Positions 27,424 through 37,161 of a DNA stretch of 64,000 nucleotides are shown piece by piece. Location of the stretch: contig NZ_BMYM01000001.1 in assembly GCF_014652275.1 (NCBI RefSeq), positions 1,302,001-1,366,000 on the forward strand, given 5' to 3'. This stretch comes from Parahalioglobus pacificus. GTDB taxonomy: Bacteria > Pseudomonadota > Gammaproteobacteria > Pseudomonadales > Halieaceae. The position numbers and the translations under genes are program-made. The notes beneath the pieces were generated by a model, which saw only the letters and a list, made by a program, of their open reading frames with translations, had not been told where the DNA came from and ran no database searches. How positions within the stretch are numbered: the first letter of the stretch is position 1; each line of letters begins with the position of its first letter.

Positions 27424-28428
27424 GTCAGCCTCTCCTCGCAACATTGCCAGTAGCTGCTGAGTACGTTCGCTACTGGCATCGCGATGCGTCCGATAGGCCA
27501 CATGCCTATCACGCGGCGCAGCAGCGTCGATCTCTATACTCCACAGGCCCTGCACCTCATTGGGGATCATGGAGTATCGGATGTCGGTAATACGGTTGGG
27601 AAAACCGGGGTCTGGTGCAAGGTAATCGTTACTGAACCAACGGAAGCGCTCTATGTCTTTTGCCTGCTGTGAACCCGAGTCCAGAGCCGGAAAGTCCCTG
27701 GCCACATCGAGTTTATTCACTACCGCACCGGGATATACCCGAACATCCATGCCGACCCGCACCGCGTCGACATAGAACTGATCTTCCAATTCATACACGA
27801 CCTTCCACACCAGGATATTGGCGAAGCTGGGTTTGGCGTCCAGCCGCTCCGGCACATGGCCGCGCTGGGTGGCTACTGAATAGCCTGCCTCTATGGCCCT
27901 GTCTCTCTGCACCAGGCCCAGCAGCAAATAGCTGAGCACCCATACCAGCGCGATACGCGCTGGCCATACACTACGGCTCATGAACGCTGTCATGACTAGC
28001 ACCAGCAAGGGTACGGTCACCAGCGGATCAATCACGGACACGGTGTTCCAGGCGTAGCGCACATGGTTGAAAGGCCACAACAGCAAGGTGCCATAAGTGG
28101 TGCATGCATCCAGTAATGCATGCGTGGCATAGCCGGCAGTGCAAAACAGGTAACTGCGTTTAAAGTCAAAACCAAAGCGCCGCCCGATCAGTCCGTGCAG
28201 CACCAGTGCGCAAAGCAAGCCACCGAGGGGAATAAACACCAGCGCATGGGTGAAGTGACGATGAAACTCGAGAAACAGCAAGGGATCGGAGGGTGAACGA
28301 ATCAGCACGTCCAAGTCTGGCGCCATACCGCCCAATAACCCAAGAATACAGGCACCGCGCAATGCGCGTTTATCGGCGAAAGACTGTGGCAATGCGGCGC
28401 CCAACGCGCCCTGTGTGACTGGGTCCAT
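27370..28428 (-). CDS. DUF457/YdjM-type membrane metal-dependent hydrolase
   Basis: 352 residues. Opening MDPVTQGALGAALPQSFADKRALRG, GMAPDLDVLIRSP and FHRHFTHALVF are the conserved acidic/histidine motifs of the YbcI/YdjM integral-membrane hydrolase family. TM segments follow (around residues 50-75, 85-110, 120-145, 160-185). The C-terminal half is a periplasmic or cytoplasmic domain not typical of the short family members. The true substrate is unknown. Its 3' end overlaps the aminotransferase coding region by 54 bp on the opposite strand, while both proteins look intact. Confidence 0.82.
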   Translation of the reverse strand: MDPVTQGALGAALPQSFADKRALRGACILGLLGGMAPDLDVLIRSPSDPLLFLEFHRHFTHALVFIPLGGLLCALVLHGLIGRRFGFDFKRSYLFCTAGYATHALLDACTTYGTLLLWPFNHVRYAWNTVSVIDPLVTVPLLVLVMTAFMSRSVWPARIALVWVLSYLLLGLVQRDRAIEAGYSVATQRGHVPERLDAKPSFANILVWKVVYELEDQFYVDAVRVGMDVRVYPGAVVNKLDVARDFPALDSGSQQAKDIERFRWFSNDYLAPDPGFPNRITDIRYSMIPNEVQGLWSIEIDAAAPRDRHVAYRTHRDASSERTQQLLAMLRGEADSGGQLLSGRVDASTGGQ

Positions 28429-28637
28429 ACTCTACGACGTCGATGCGCCACTCTTGCTTTAGCGTTAATACGCAGCCAACCGTGACCGCGACCAGACTTT
28501 ACTGCAATAAGTTTCGGGCAGCATCTGTACTTTTGGGCGTCGCGCAGCAATAGTAGTGATCACTCTCTTCTACAGTGAACGCAACGCCTTTGCTGTGGTC
28601 GAAACCCGTATGAAATGACTGGCACAGGGAGAAAGCC

Positions 28638-29279
28638 ATGCGCGCACCACTGATCATTACTCTTGCCTCCGCGGCATTGATTAGCGCCTGTACCACCAAC
28701 CCTTACACCGGCGAGCAACAAACCAGCAAGGCCGCTGTTTACGGCGCGAGCGCCGCCGCAGTGTGCGCTCTGGTCGGTGCAATCGATTCGGGCAAGCACG
28801 CCCGCAATGCAGCTCTGGGCTGCGGCATTGTGGGTGCCGGCGTCGGTGCCTATATGGATGTGCAGGAGGCCAAACTCAGAGAGCAGTTACAGGGTACCGG
28901 CGTCAGCGTGGTTCGCGAGGGCGACAACATACGACTCGTGATGCCAGGCAATATCACCTTCCAGACTGACTCCTATAACCTGCGCAGTGACTTTTACCCC
29001 GTGCTGAATTCCGTGGGTGAAGTGCTAGCCAAGTACGGCGACACCACAATCCGCGTCTCGGGTCATACCGACAACACCGGCAGTCGCCAGTACAACCAGA
29101 CCCTGTCTGAACGGCGTGCTGGCAGCGTGGCTGATTATCTGGTCACGCGCGAAGTCTTGCGGTCGAGGTTGTTGGTGCAGGGCCAGTCCTTTGACCAGCC
29201 CATCGCGGACAACGGCACGGCAGCGGGACGCGCGCAGAATCGGCGGGTGGAGCTTTACGTTTTGCCAAACGCCGTTTAG
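28638..29279 (+). CDS. OmpA-family lipoprotein (YiaD-like)
   Basis: 213 residues. Lipoprotein signal MRAPLIITLASAALISAC (lipobox ISAC, Cys18), then a glycine-rich membrane-associated stretch NAALGCGIVGAGVGAYMD, a short helix, and an OmpA C-terminal peptidoglycan-binding domain with GNITFQTDSYNLR and the VSGHTDNTGSRQYNQTLSERR motif (about residues 97-205). Predicted outer-membrane lipoprotein tethering to peptidoglycan. AGGGAGAAAGCC precedes ATG. It overlaps the convergent methyltransferase stop by 4 bp. Confidence 0.9.
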   Translation: MRAPLIITLASAALISACTTNPYTGEQQTSKAAVYGASAAAVCALVGAIDSGKHARNAALGCGIVGAGVGAYMDVQEAKLREQLQGTGVSVVREGDNIRLVMPGNITFQTDSYNLRSDFYPVLNSVGEVLAKYGDTTIRVSGHTDNTGSRQYNQTLSERRAGSVADYLVTREVLRSRLLVQGQSFDQPIADNGTAAGRAQNRRVELYVLPNAV

Positions 29280-29896
29280 ACGGCTGTGGCATCACCCCAA
29301 TAGTTGTAACCCGCAAAACGGGGCGTACTAGGCAGGTACATCTGCTCCATCGCCCCAATAGCGAAGCCGCCAGACTTTAGGATTGTGGGTATATCCCGGT
29401 GCAGGTTGCAGCCGCCCGCAATACGACGCCACACCGGATTAATCTTGTCCTGCCATTTCACCACGTCGGCATCCGGTGCCAGACCGTGTTCGCAGAACAG
29501 TAATTTGCCGCCGGGGCGCAACACCCGTGACATACCCACCAGTGCGGCAACAGGGTCCGGGATGGTACACAGGGAGTAGGTCACCAGAACACAGTCCACA
29601 GAATCATCCTGCAGGGGAATCTGCTCGCCGGGGAGACCAATAAAGTCGATGGGGATACCCAGTGCCCTGGCGCGCTCGCCGGCGAGTTCCCAGGACTCCT
29701 GTGAAGGGTCCAGCCCGATAACCCGCCCGACCTTTGCCTCATCGTAATACGGCAGATTGAGCCCCGTACCAATGCCGATCTCCAACACCACGCCCTCTGC
29801 CTTGGGCACCACCTTCTCGCGCTGCTTCATGATAGGCTTTGTGCCACAGGCGCAATTGATAAAGCGCGGTACGATGTGCTTGTCGTAAAAACCCAT
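29276..29896 (-). CDS. Class I SAM-dependent methyltransferase
   Basis: 206-residue methyltransferase. The SAM-binding motif VVLEIGIGTGLNLPYYDEAKVGRVIGLDPS is at residues 33-60, followed by VDCVLVTYSLCTIPDP and LRPGGKLLFCEHG typical of Methyltransf_11 proteins. The N-terminal CACGTKPIMKQREKVVPKAEG is family-like. The acceptor is not fixed by sequence. ATG at 29896 follows AAGGGATTCAGCA. Its stop overlaps the OmpA gene end on the other strand. Confidence 0.86.
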   Translation of the reverse strand: MGFYDKHIVPRFINCACGTKPIMKQREKVVPKAEGVVLEIGIGTGLNLPYYDEAKVGRVIGLDPSQESWELAGERARALGIPIDFIGLPGEQIPLQDDSVDCVLVTYSLCTIPDPVAALVGMSRVLRPGGKLLFCEHGLAPDADVVKWQDKINPVWRRIAGGCNLHRDIPTILKSGGFAIGAMEQMYLPSTPRFAGYNYWGDATAV

Positions 29897-29975
29897 TGCT
29901 GAATCCCTTCATCGGTGTGACCCACAGTATAGACCCACCCAGTGGCACCCGAACAAACGCCAGGAGAGAACCGGA

Positions 29976-31448
29976 ATGTTTGAAGCTTTGGAGACAGGCA
30001 AGGCACTCAGTAACGAAGATTTTCAGACACTGAGATCACAGTTGCGCCCTGCCCTTCTGGCAGAGCAATTCAAGCTTCGGGACCAACCCTACCCTGCCCT
30101 GGTACTCATCGGCGGTATGGATGGCGCCGGGAAAGGGGCTGCTGTTCACCGCATTAATGAATGGATGGACCCCAGGCTGATCGAAACCTCAGCGTTCTGG
30201 ATGCACTCCGATGAAGAGGAGTCTCGTCCCTTTTTTTGGCGTTTCTGGAACCGCATGCCTCGCAAGGGACGCATGGGGATATTCTTGCAGTCTTGGTACT
30301 CCCGTCCGTGGTACGACGCGATGGAAGGTCGTCTGTCCAAGGCCGAGTTTGGCGACATATTGCGAGATATCGAAGCCTTCGAGCGCATGCTCACGGACGA
30401 CGGTGTATTGCTGATCAAAATCTGGTTGCATGTCAGTCGCAAAACCCAGCGGCTGCAGCTCACCGAGGAAGCTCCGCGTAAACAACAGAATCCCAGAGTG
30501 CCTGCAGACGCGGATACCTGGTGGAAGCAGTACCCGGATGCGCTCACTGCGAGTGAACAATTGATCAGGGCGACGGACGTGAGCCACAGCCCGTGGCACC
30601 TGGTGGAAGCCGAAGACCGCCATTACCGCGATGCCACGGTAAACCAGATCATCCTCGCATCGCTCGAGAGCCGCGCGAACACTGACGCACCCGTGCGAAC
30701 AGGCATTGCCACCACACCCGATAGCCGCGCTGGTCAGCCCACCCTGCTAGACCAGGTACCCCTGGACAAGGCGGTCCCCAAAGACAAGTACAAGGAAAAG
30801 CTGACGACACTGCAAAGTGAATTGCAGGACCTGTCCTGGCAGGCCTTTCACCGGCGCCGTTCAGTAGTCGCCGTTTTCGAAGGGTGGGATGCCGCAGGCA
30901 AAGGGTCAGCCATTCGCCGCGTTACGACGGCCATGGATCCACGGCTCTACCATCTTATCCAGTTCGCCGCCCCCACCGATGAAGAGGCCGACCATCACTA
31001 TCTGTGGCGCTTCTGGCGTCAAATAGAGCGTGATGGCATAGCAACGCTTTTTGATCGCTCCTGGTACGGACGCGTATTGGTCGAACGCGTGGAGGAGTTT
31101 GCCAGGCCCGATGAGTGGCAACGGGCTTATCACGAGATCAACCAGTTCGAGCAGCAACTGCTGGATCATGGCTCAATCGTGTTGAAATTCTGGATACACA
31201 TCAGCCCCGAAGAGCAATTACTGCGTTTCAAGAGCCGCGAGACCCAACCGCACAAACAACACAAAATCACCGACGAGGACTGGCGCAATCGCGACAAATG
31301 GTCAGCCTACGAACAGGCTGTGGAAGACATGGTCAGTCACACCAGCACAGCGCAAGCGCCCTGGCATCTGATTGCAGGTAACAGCAAGCACTATGCACGC
31401 CTTGAGATTTTAAAGACCTATTGCAAGGCACTGAAGGCTGCGCTCTGA
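29976..31448 (+). CDS. pap: Polyphosphate:AMP phosphotransferase (PPK2 class II)
   Basis: Transfers phosphate from polyphosphate to AMP to make ADP. The 490 residues hold two PPK2 domains in tandem, as in PAP enzymes: the first with Walker-like GGMDGAGKG (residues 46-54), the second with FEGWDAAGKGSAIRR (about residue 300). Each domain is followed by FWRFWNRMP / YLWRFWRQIE and the SWYGR/SWYSR motif. ATG at 29976 follows AGGAGAGAACCGG. Cytoplasmic; part of phosphate and energy storage metabolism. Confidence 0.94.
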   Translation: MFEALETGKALSNEDFQTLRSQLRPALLAEQFKLRDQPYPALVLIGGMDGAGKGAAVHRINEWMDPRLIETSAFWMHSDEEESRPFFWRFWNRMPRKGRMGIFLQSWYSRPWYDAMEGRLSKAEFGDILRDIEAFERMLTDDGVLLIKIWLHVSRKTQRLQLTEEAPRKQQNPRVPADADTWWKQYPDALTASEQLIRATDVSHSPWHLVEAEDRHYRDATVNQIILASLESRANTDAPVRTGIATTPDSRAGQPTLLDQVPLDKAVPKDKYKEKLTTLQSELQDLSWQAFHRRRSVVAVFEGWDAAGKGSAIRRVTTAMDPRLYHLIQFAAPTDEEADHHYLWRFWRQIERDGIATLFDRSWYGRVLVERVEEFARPDEWQRAYHEINQFEQQLLDHGSIVLKFWIHISPEEQLLRFKSRETQPHKQHKITDEDWRNRDKWSAYEQAVEDMVSHTSTAQAPWHLIAGNSKHYARLEILKTYCKALKAAL

Positions 31449-31506
31449 TGCTGCGCGTTGCGGCATCGCGCTTTATACTCCACCGCCTACCTACGGAGTA
31501 CCTAAC

Positions 31507-31995
31507 ATGAGACTTCACGTCATCACCACCGGCGGCACCATCGACAAGATCTATTTCGATGCCAAAAGCGATTATCAGGTGGGTGAACCCGTGATTGGTG
31601 AACTCCTGCAACGCATGGAGGTTGGCTTTCCGTTCACGGTGGAATCCGCCATGCGCAAAGACAGCCTGGATATGGATGAGGAAGACCGCGCGACGATTCG
31701 TGCCCTAGCAGAGCGCTGTGATGAGGAGTACGTGCTCATCACTCACGGCACCGACGGCATGGTAAGCACCGCACAGGCACTCAAGGGCATTGCTGGAAAG
31801 CGCATTGTACTCACCGGTGCACTGCAACCGGCCGCCTTCGCGCACAGCGATGCCATTTTTAACATTGGCTGTGCCATCGGCGCGGTACAAAGTGCAGCGC
31901 CGGGTGTGTATATCGCCATGAATGGTCGCGTTTTTGACGCGGACCGGGTGGTGAAGAACGTGGCAGAGAATCGCTTCGAAGAGACACAGGCATGA
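31507..31995 (+). CDS. One-domain asparaginase-family protein
   Basis: 162-residue protein equal to the N-terminal half of L-asparaginases. It keeps TTGGTID (residues 7-13, nucleophile Thr region) and HGTDGM (80-85, second catalytic Thr-Asp), but lacks the C-terminal domain that normally completes the subunit (about 330 residues). Such short asparaginase-domain proteins are found in proteobacteria. Catalytic activity is uncertain. The gene ends 131 bp before putA. Confidence 0.78.
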   Translation: MRLHVITTGGTIDKIYFDAKSDYQVGEPVIGELLQRMEVGFPFTVESAMRKDSLDMDEEDRATIRALAERCDEEYVLITHGTDGMVSTAQALKGIAGKRIVLTGALQPAAFAHSDAIFNIGCAIGAVQSAAPGVYIAMNGRVFDADRVVKNVAENRFEETQA

Positions 31996-32126
31996 AGCAA
32001 CCTCCCTCCCCTCGGCTCAACGGCTAAAGCCTGATTGCGCCAGCGTTTAGCGGCGGCGGATCTCAGTGCAAGCTGTGCCAGCTATCGCTACAATCCCACT
32101 CGTTTCCAGCTGCTCGATCCGCAAAC

Positions 32127-35100
32127 ATGACATATCTCGTCGATCACCCTCTAACCACCACCGATACCAACAGCCTTGCAAGACGCGACGCCTACCGTGG
32201 CGCTGAGGCTGACGTGCTGGCGAGTTTACTGCCGGTTGCCGATATTGGCAGCGCTGCCAGAAGTCGCGCCTGGGAACGCGCGCGTCGACTGGTCGTTGAG
32301 ATACGTGCACAGCAGGTGGGCAAAGGAGGTATCGATGCCTTATTAAACGAGTTCGCTCTGTCGACCGAGGAAGGTGTTGTCCTCATGTGCCTGGCGGAGG
32401 CACTTCTGCGCGTCCCCGACAGCCTCACCATGGACCGCTTGATTCGTGACAAACTGGCCGACGGCGACTGGAGCTCTCACCTCGGGAACTCGGAATCACT
32501 GTTCGTGAATGCATCGGCCTGGGGTTTGCTACTGACCGGCAAAGTCGTGACCTACAACGATGAGCAGAAACGCCAACAACTGGGCCTACTGCGCAAGACA
32601 ATGGGCAGGGTGGGTGAACCAGTGATTCGCGCCTCGGTTCGCTACGCCATGCAGATCATGGGCACCCAGTTCGTCATGGGCACCAACATCGGCGAAGCAC
32701 TGCATCGCGCCAGAGACGAAGAGATCAAGGGTTACCGGTACAGCTATGACATGCTGGGTGAAGGTGCCAGAACCGCAGATACCGCAGAGCGGTACTTCGA
32801 CAGTTACATGAGCGCCATCGAAGCGATCGGCAAGGCCGCCGATGGTCGTGGCCCCATCGCCAGTCCAGGTATCTCAGTCAAGCTGTCGGCCATCCATCCT
32901 CGCTACGAATTCAGCCATCGCCAGCGTGTGCTGTCAGAGTTGGTGCCCCGCCTCAAGTCACTGGCCATGGCGGCCAAGCACTACGACATAGGCTTCACCG
33001 TGGACGCTGAAGAAGCGGATAGGCTGGAGATCTCATTGGAGGTGATTGCCGCGGTATTCACCGACGCCGACCTAGGCGACTGGCAAGGCTTCGGTATTGC
33101 CGTTCAGGCCTACCAGAAACGGGCACTGCAGGTAGTGGAATGGGCCCGTGATCTTACGCAGCGCTCTGGCCGAAAAATGATGCTCAGACTGGTTAAGGGC
33201 GCTTACTGGGACACTGAGATTAAGCTCTCACAGGTGGAAGGCTTCGCTGACTATCCTGTCTTTACCCGCAAAGCCTCCACCGACGTCTCTTATCAGGCCT
33301 GCGCGCGTCGACTGCTGGACTACCGCGACAGCATTTACCCCCAGTTTGCGACGCACAACGCCTACACCGTGGCCAGCATCCTTGAAATGAGTGACGACAA
33401 AAGCGGTTACGAATTCCAACGCCTGCACGGTATGGGCGACGCGCTGTATGCTCAGGTGTTAGCGCAGGACAAAGTGCCCTGCCGTGTCTATGCGCCCGTA
33501 GGCGTGCACGCTGACTTACTGGCCTATCTGGTGCGCCGCCTGCTGGAGAACGGCGCCAATAGCTCCTTCGTTAACAATATTGTCGACGAGGACATTCCTG
33601 TGGAGTCCCTGCTGGACGACCCGGTAGAGGCCGCCCGTAGCTGGAGTAAGGCCCATAATCCGCAGATTCCACTCCCCGCGCAGTTGTTTGGCGCAGAGCG
33701 CAGCAACTCTCGCGGCACCGACCTAACTGACGCCAACGCACTCATCGAACTTCAGACTCAAGGGCAGGCGCTGATTGATCGCCTGCCAATGGAATACAGC
33801 GATGGCACCGCGCCAATGCGTATTCTGAACCCCGCCAACCATGAACAGCACATCGGCACGATAGACCTGGCAAGCGCAGAGCACATAGAGACCGCACTAC
33901 AGCGTGCGCATCAGGCTTTTCCCGCATGGAGCACCACACCTGTTAGTGAGCGGCGAGCACTGCTGGATAGACTGGCCAGCGCACTGGAGGAACATGAGGG
34001 AGAGTTGATTGCCCTTTGCTGCAAGGAGGCAGGCAAAACCATTGCCGACGGCGTTGCGGAAGTGCGCGAAGCCGTCGACTTCTGCCGTTACTACGGGGCC
34101 AGTGCACAAGCCGCGGACCCGGCAAAGAACGCACTGCAGCCCCGCGGGGTTGTACTGTGCATTAGCCCCTGGAATTTCCCGCTTGCCATCTTCCTTGGCC
34201 AGGTTACTGCTGCGCTCGCGACGGGCAACACGGTAATTGCAAAGCCCGCCGAACACACCAGCCTCATCGCACTCAGGGCCATTGAGCTATTGCGCGATCA
34301 GGGACTTCCCGATGGGGTTGTCGAGGTCGTACTCGCCGAGGGACCCCGGGCCGGCGAACAACTGGTGCCGGACGGCCGCGTGAAAGCGGTGATGTTTACC
34401 GGCTCCACGGAAGTTGGATATTGGCTGAATCAGAAACTGGCCGCCAGACCTGACGCGCCCGTGCCATTGATTGCCGAGACGGGCGGTCAAAACTGCATGA
34501 TCGTCGACTCCACAGCGCTACCCGAACAAGTCGTGGACGACGTCGTCACCTCTGGGTTCCAAAGTGCAGGCCAACGCTGTTCAGCGCTGCGCGTGCTCTT
34601 CCTGCAGGAGGACATCGCCGACAAAGTCATCGACATGATCATCGGTGCCATGCGGGAATTACATATTGGCGACCCTGCTCTGCTGGGCACTGATGTCGGA
34701 CCGGTGATTAACCACCCCGCCCTGGCGCGACTGCAGGAACACCTGCGGTTCCTCGAAACCACGGGGCGCCTGCTGCACGCCTGCGATGCGCCTACGGATG
34801 TATCAGGCACCTTCTTTGCACCGCGACTGTATGAAATCAGTAACATCTCTGTGCTGGAACGCGAGGTCTTTGGGCCGATTGTGCACATTGTTCGTTACAG
34901 CGCTGACCAGCTGGATAACATCGTGTCGCAAATCAATGCATTGGGGTATGGCCTGACCTTCGGTGTACACAGTCGCATCGAACGGACCACCACTACCCTT
35001 GCCTCTCGCATCAGTGCCGGCAATGTATACATCAACCGCAATATGATCGGCGCGGTTGTGGGCGTGCAACCCTTCGGGGGTCACGGGCTGTCGGGCACTG

Positions 35101-35897
35101 GCCCCAAGGCCGGGGGGCCTGAATACATCGGCCGCCTGCTTACAACAGGCGAAGAAGCCACTCATGCATCGCAACAACGGCCACTAACCAGTGTGACATC
35201 GGATATAGGCGGTACAGCCCTTTTGGCCGATGCGATTGCCGCTGCGCCTGCCTGGGCTGCGCTGGCGTTGAATGATCGGCTATCAATACTAAGAAGCGCC
35301 ATTGCACTGTATGCACAGCGTCAATCGGGCAACAATCAGGCCGTTTTTGAAGCCACACTGGACGCGGTGCGCGCACAGTTGCAGGACGCCGAGGACCTGT
35401 TATCCCAACCGGAGCATCTACCCGGCCCCACGGGCGAAAGCAACTCACTGTGCCGTGAGCCCAGAGGCGCGCTACTCACCATCAGTGATCGGCTGGCATT
35501 GAACGACGAATACCTGATGGCCACGGTGACGGCGCTGGCGACAGGTAATACCGTGGCGTTCGCCGCTGGCGAAGAGCTTCAAGCACCTTGGTCAATTATC
35601 GCCAGCTGCCTGGCAGATGCACGCTTGCCGTCCGGTGTGTTTACGCTGCTCTCCTTGAAAGATGCATCGAGCGCGCTGTCGGAAGAAGCGCTCGCCGGTG
35701 TCCTGGTTCATGCGCAGAGCGTTTACCTGCACGATGTCGCCAGAAAACTGGCACTGCGCGATGGGCCCATACTGCCGCTGATCAGCTGCGTCACGCCGGC
35801 TGCACTGCTGCGACAGACACTACTGGAAAAAACAATATCAATAGATACCACGGCAGCTGGAGGCAATGCTTCCCTGATGACCATGGACGCTCACTAA
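32127..35897 (+). CDS. putA: Bifunctional proline dehydrogenase / P5C dehydrogenase PutA
   Basis: Oxidises proline to glutamate via pyrroline-5-carboxylate, coupling to quinone (PRODH) and NAD (P5CDH). 1256 residues. The PRODH barrel spans about 150-500 (GAYWDTEIKLSQ, ATHNAYTVASI, RLHGMGDALY). The aldehyde dehydrogenase part spans about 540-1020 with the ETGGQNCMIVD Glu motif and FQSAGQRCSALRVL nucleophile Cys, then PFGGHGLSGTGPKAGG. There is no N-terminal RHH DNA-binding domain, unlike E. coli PutA, so it cannot self-repress. The C-terminal 200 residues are a family-typical extra domain. Confidence 0.95.
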   Translation: MTYLVDHPLTTTDTNSLARRDAYRGAEADVLASLLPVADIGSAARSRAWERARRLVVEIRAQQVGKGGIDALLNEFALSTEEGVVLMCLAEALLRVPDSLTMDRLIRDKLADGDWSSHLGNSESLFVNASAWGLLLTGKVVTYNDEQKRQQLGLLRKTMGRVGEPVIRASVRYAMQIMGTQFVMGTNIGEALHRARDEEIKGYRYSYDMLGEGARTADTAERYFDSYMSAIEAIGKAADGRGPIASPGISVKLSAIHPRYEFSHRQRVLSELVPRLKSLAMAAKHYDIGFTVDAEEADRLEISLEVIAAVFTDADLGDWQGFGIAVQAYQKRALQVVEWARDLTQRSGRKMMLRLVKGAYWDTEIKLSQVEGFADYPVFTRKASTDVSYQACARRLLDYRDSIYPQFATHNAYTVASILEMSDDKSGYEFQRLHGMGDALYAQVLAQDKVPCRVYAPVGVHADLLAYLVRRLLENGANSSFVNNIVDEDIPVESLLDDPVEAARSWSKAHNPQIPLPAQLFGAERSNSRGTDLTDANALIELQTQGQALIDRLPMEYSDGTAPMRILNPANHEQHIGTIDLASAEHIETALQRAHQAFPAWSTTPVSERRALLDRLASALEEHEGELIALCCKEAGKTIADGVAEVREAVDFCRYYGASAQAADPAKNALQPRGVVLCISPWNFPLAIFLGQVTAALATGNTVIAKPAEHTSLIALRAIELLRDQGLPDGVVEVVLAEGPRAGEQLVPDGRVKAVMFTGSTEVGYWLNQKLAARPDAPVPLIAETGGQNCMIVDSTALPEQVVDDVVTSGFQSAGQRCSALRVLFLQEDIADKVIDMIIGAMRELHIGDPALLGTDVGPVINHPALARLQEHLRFLETTGRLLHACDAPTDVSGTFFAPRLYEISNISVLEREVFGPIVHIVRYSADQLDNIVSQINALGYGLTFGVHSRIERTTTTLASRISAGNVYINRNMIGAVVGVQPFGGHGLSGTGPKAGGPEYIGRLLTTGEEATHASQQRPLTSVTSDIGGTALLADAIAAAPAWAALALNDRLSILRSAIALYAQRQSGNNQAVFEATLDAVRAQLQDAEDLLSQPEHLPGPTGESNSLCREPRGALLTISDRLALNDEYLMATVTALATGNTVAFAAGEELQAPWSIIASCLADARLPSGVFTLLSLKDASSALSEEALAGVLVHAQSVYLHDVARKLALRDGPILPLISCVTPAALLRQTLLEKTISIDTTAAGGNASLMTMDAH

Positions 35898-35906
35898 GGA
35901 ACACCT

Positions 35907-37130
35907 GTGTACACATTCAGCCCCGCCTCCATCGACTACCAGGCCCGACTCTCGGCGTTCATGGACCAGCATATCTATCCCAACGAACACCGCTATGAGG
36001 AACAGCTGGCCACCGCATCAAATCGTTTCGGCGCACTGCCCATCATGGATGAACTCAAGGTGCTCTCGCGCGAGGCCGGGTTGTGGAACCTGTTCATTCC
36101 CCCTTCACTGGCCCAGTTCGGAGACACCGAAGGCCTGAGCAATTTCGACTACGCGCCGCTGGCTGAGATTATGGGACGCGTACTGTGGTGCCCGGAAGCT
36201 TTCAACTGTAATGCGCCCGACACCGGCAACATGGAAGTTTTCATGAAGTACGGCACTGAAGCACAGCAGGAGCAGTGGCTGCGCCCTTTGCTGGCGGGAG
36301 AGATCCGCTCTTCCTACGCCATGACAGAGCCACAGGTCGCGTCATCGGATGCCACCAATGTTGAACTGCGTATCGAGCGAGACGGCGACGAGTACGTTCT
36401 GAATGGCCGCAAATGGTTTATTACAGGCGCCATGTACGAACGCACACAGATCTTCATCGTCATGGGCAAATCAGATCCGGACAACAGTAACCGCCACCTG
36501 CAGCAAAGCCAGATCCTTGTGCCCAAAGGAACACCAGGCCTGAAAATTCTGCGCCCCCTTTCGACGCTGGGCTACGACGATGCGCCGCTGGGGCATGCAG
36601 AGCTTGTGTTCGAGAACGTGCGTGTTCCCGCAGAAAATATTCTCTTAGGGGAAGGACGAGGCTTTGAGATCGCCCAGGGTCGATTAGGGCCCGGTCGTAT
36701 GCATCACTGTATGCGCCTGATCGGCGCCACCCAGCGCTGCCTGGAGCTGGCCTGCAAGCGCGTCAAGGAACGCAGCACCTTTGGTAAGGAATTGTCCCAA
36801 CATCAATCGGTGCGTGAAGACCTGGCAAACAGTTTTGCAGAACTGGAAATGATGCGCATGCTAGTGCTTAAAGCCTGCCACCGCATGGATGAGGTTGGAG
36901 CCCCGGCAGCCCGGGATATGATCGCAGCGGCCAAGGTAAAAGTGCCCATCATGGCGCAAACCATCATCGACCGCTGCATGCAGGTACACGGTGCCGGCGG
37001 GCTGACTGCCGACTACTGTATGGCAGAGGCGTTCAACTACGCACGCTGGTGCCGCCAGGCAGATGGCCCCGACCAAGTGCACCTGATGGCGCTTGGCAAG
37101 CAGGTTATCAACGCCTACACACAAGACTGA
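35907..37130 (+). CDS. Acyl-CoA dehydrogenase (ACAD10/11-like)
   Basis: 407-residue FAD acyl-CoA dehydrogenase. N-terminus MYTFSPASIDYQARLSAFMDQHIYPNEHRYEEQ (GTG start at 35907, RBS AAGGAACACCT), with GNMEVFMKYGTEAQQEQWL, SYAMTEPQVASSDATNVE (flavin/substrate loop, here with a SSDAT variant) and HGAGGLTADYCMAEAFNYAR. Starts 9 bp after putA and is probably part of the same unit. Its 3' end overlaps the upstream in-frame extension of the enoyl-CoA hydratase. Confidence 0.9.
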   Translation: MYTFSPASIDYQARLSAFMDQHIYPNEHRYEEQLATASNRFGALPIMDELKVLSREAGLWNLFIPPSLAQFGDTEGLSNFDYAPLAEIMGRVLWCPEAFNCNAPDTGNMEVFMKYGTEAQQEQWLRPLLAGEIRSSYAMTEPQVASSDATNVELRIERDGDEYVLNGRKWFITGAMYERTQIFIVMGKSDPDNSNRHLQQSQILVPKGTPGLKILRPLSTLGYDDAPLGHAELVFENVRVPAENILLGEGRGFEIAQGRLGPGRMHHCMRLIGATQRCLELACKRVKERSTFGKELSQHQSVREDLANSFAELEMMRMLVLKACHRMDEVGAPAARDMIAAAKVKVPIMAQTIIDRCMQVHGAGGLTADYCMAEAFNYARWCRQADGPDQVHLMALGKQVINAYTQD

Positions 37131-37161
37131 CGATCTCAAGCACCGCATAGGCAGCTGCCCC

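Noticed and set aside
28555-28564. Palindrome AGTGATCACT upstream of the OmpA lipoprotein
   Set aside because: Ten bases are too short to be significant, and no regulator is linked to it.
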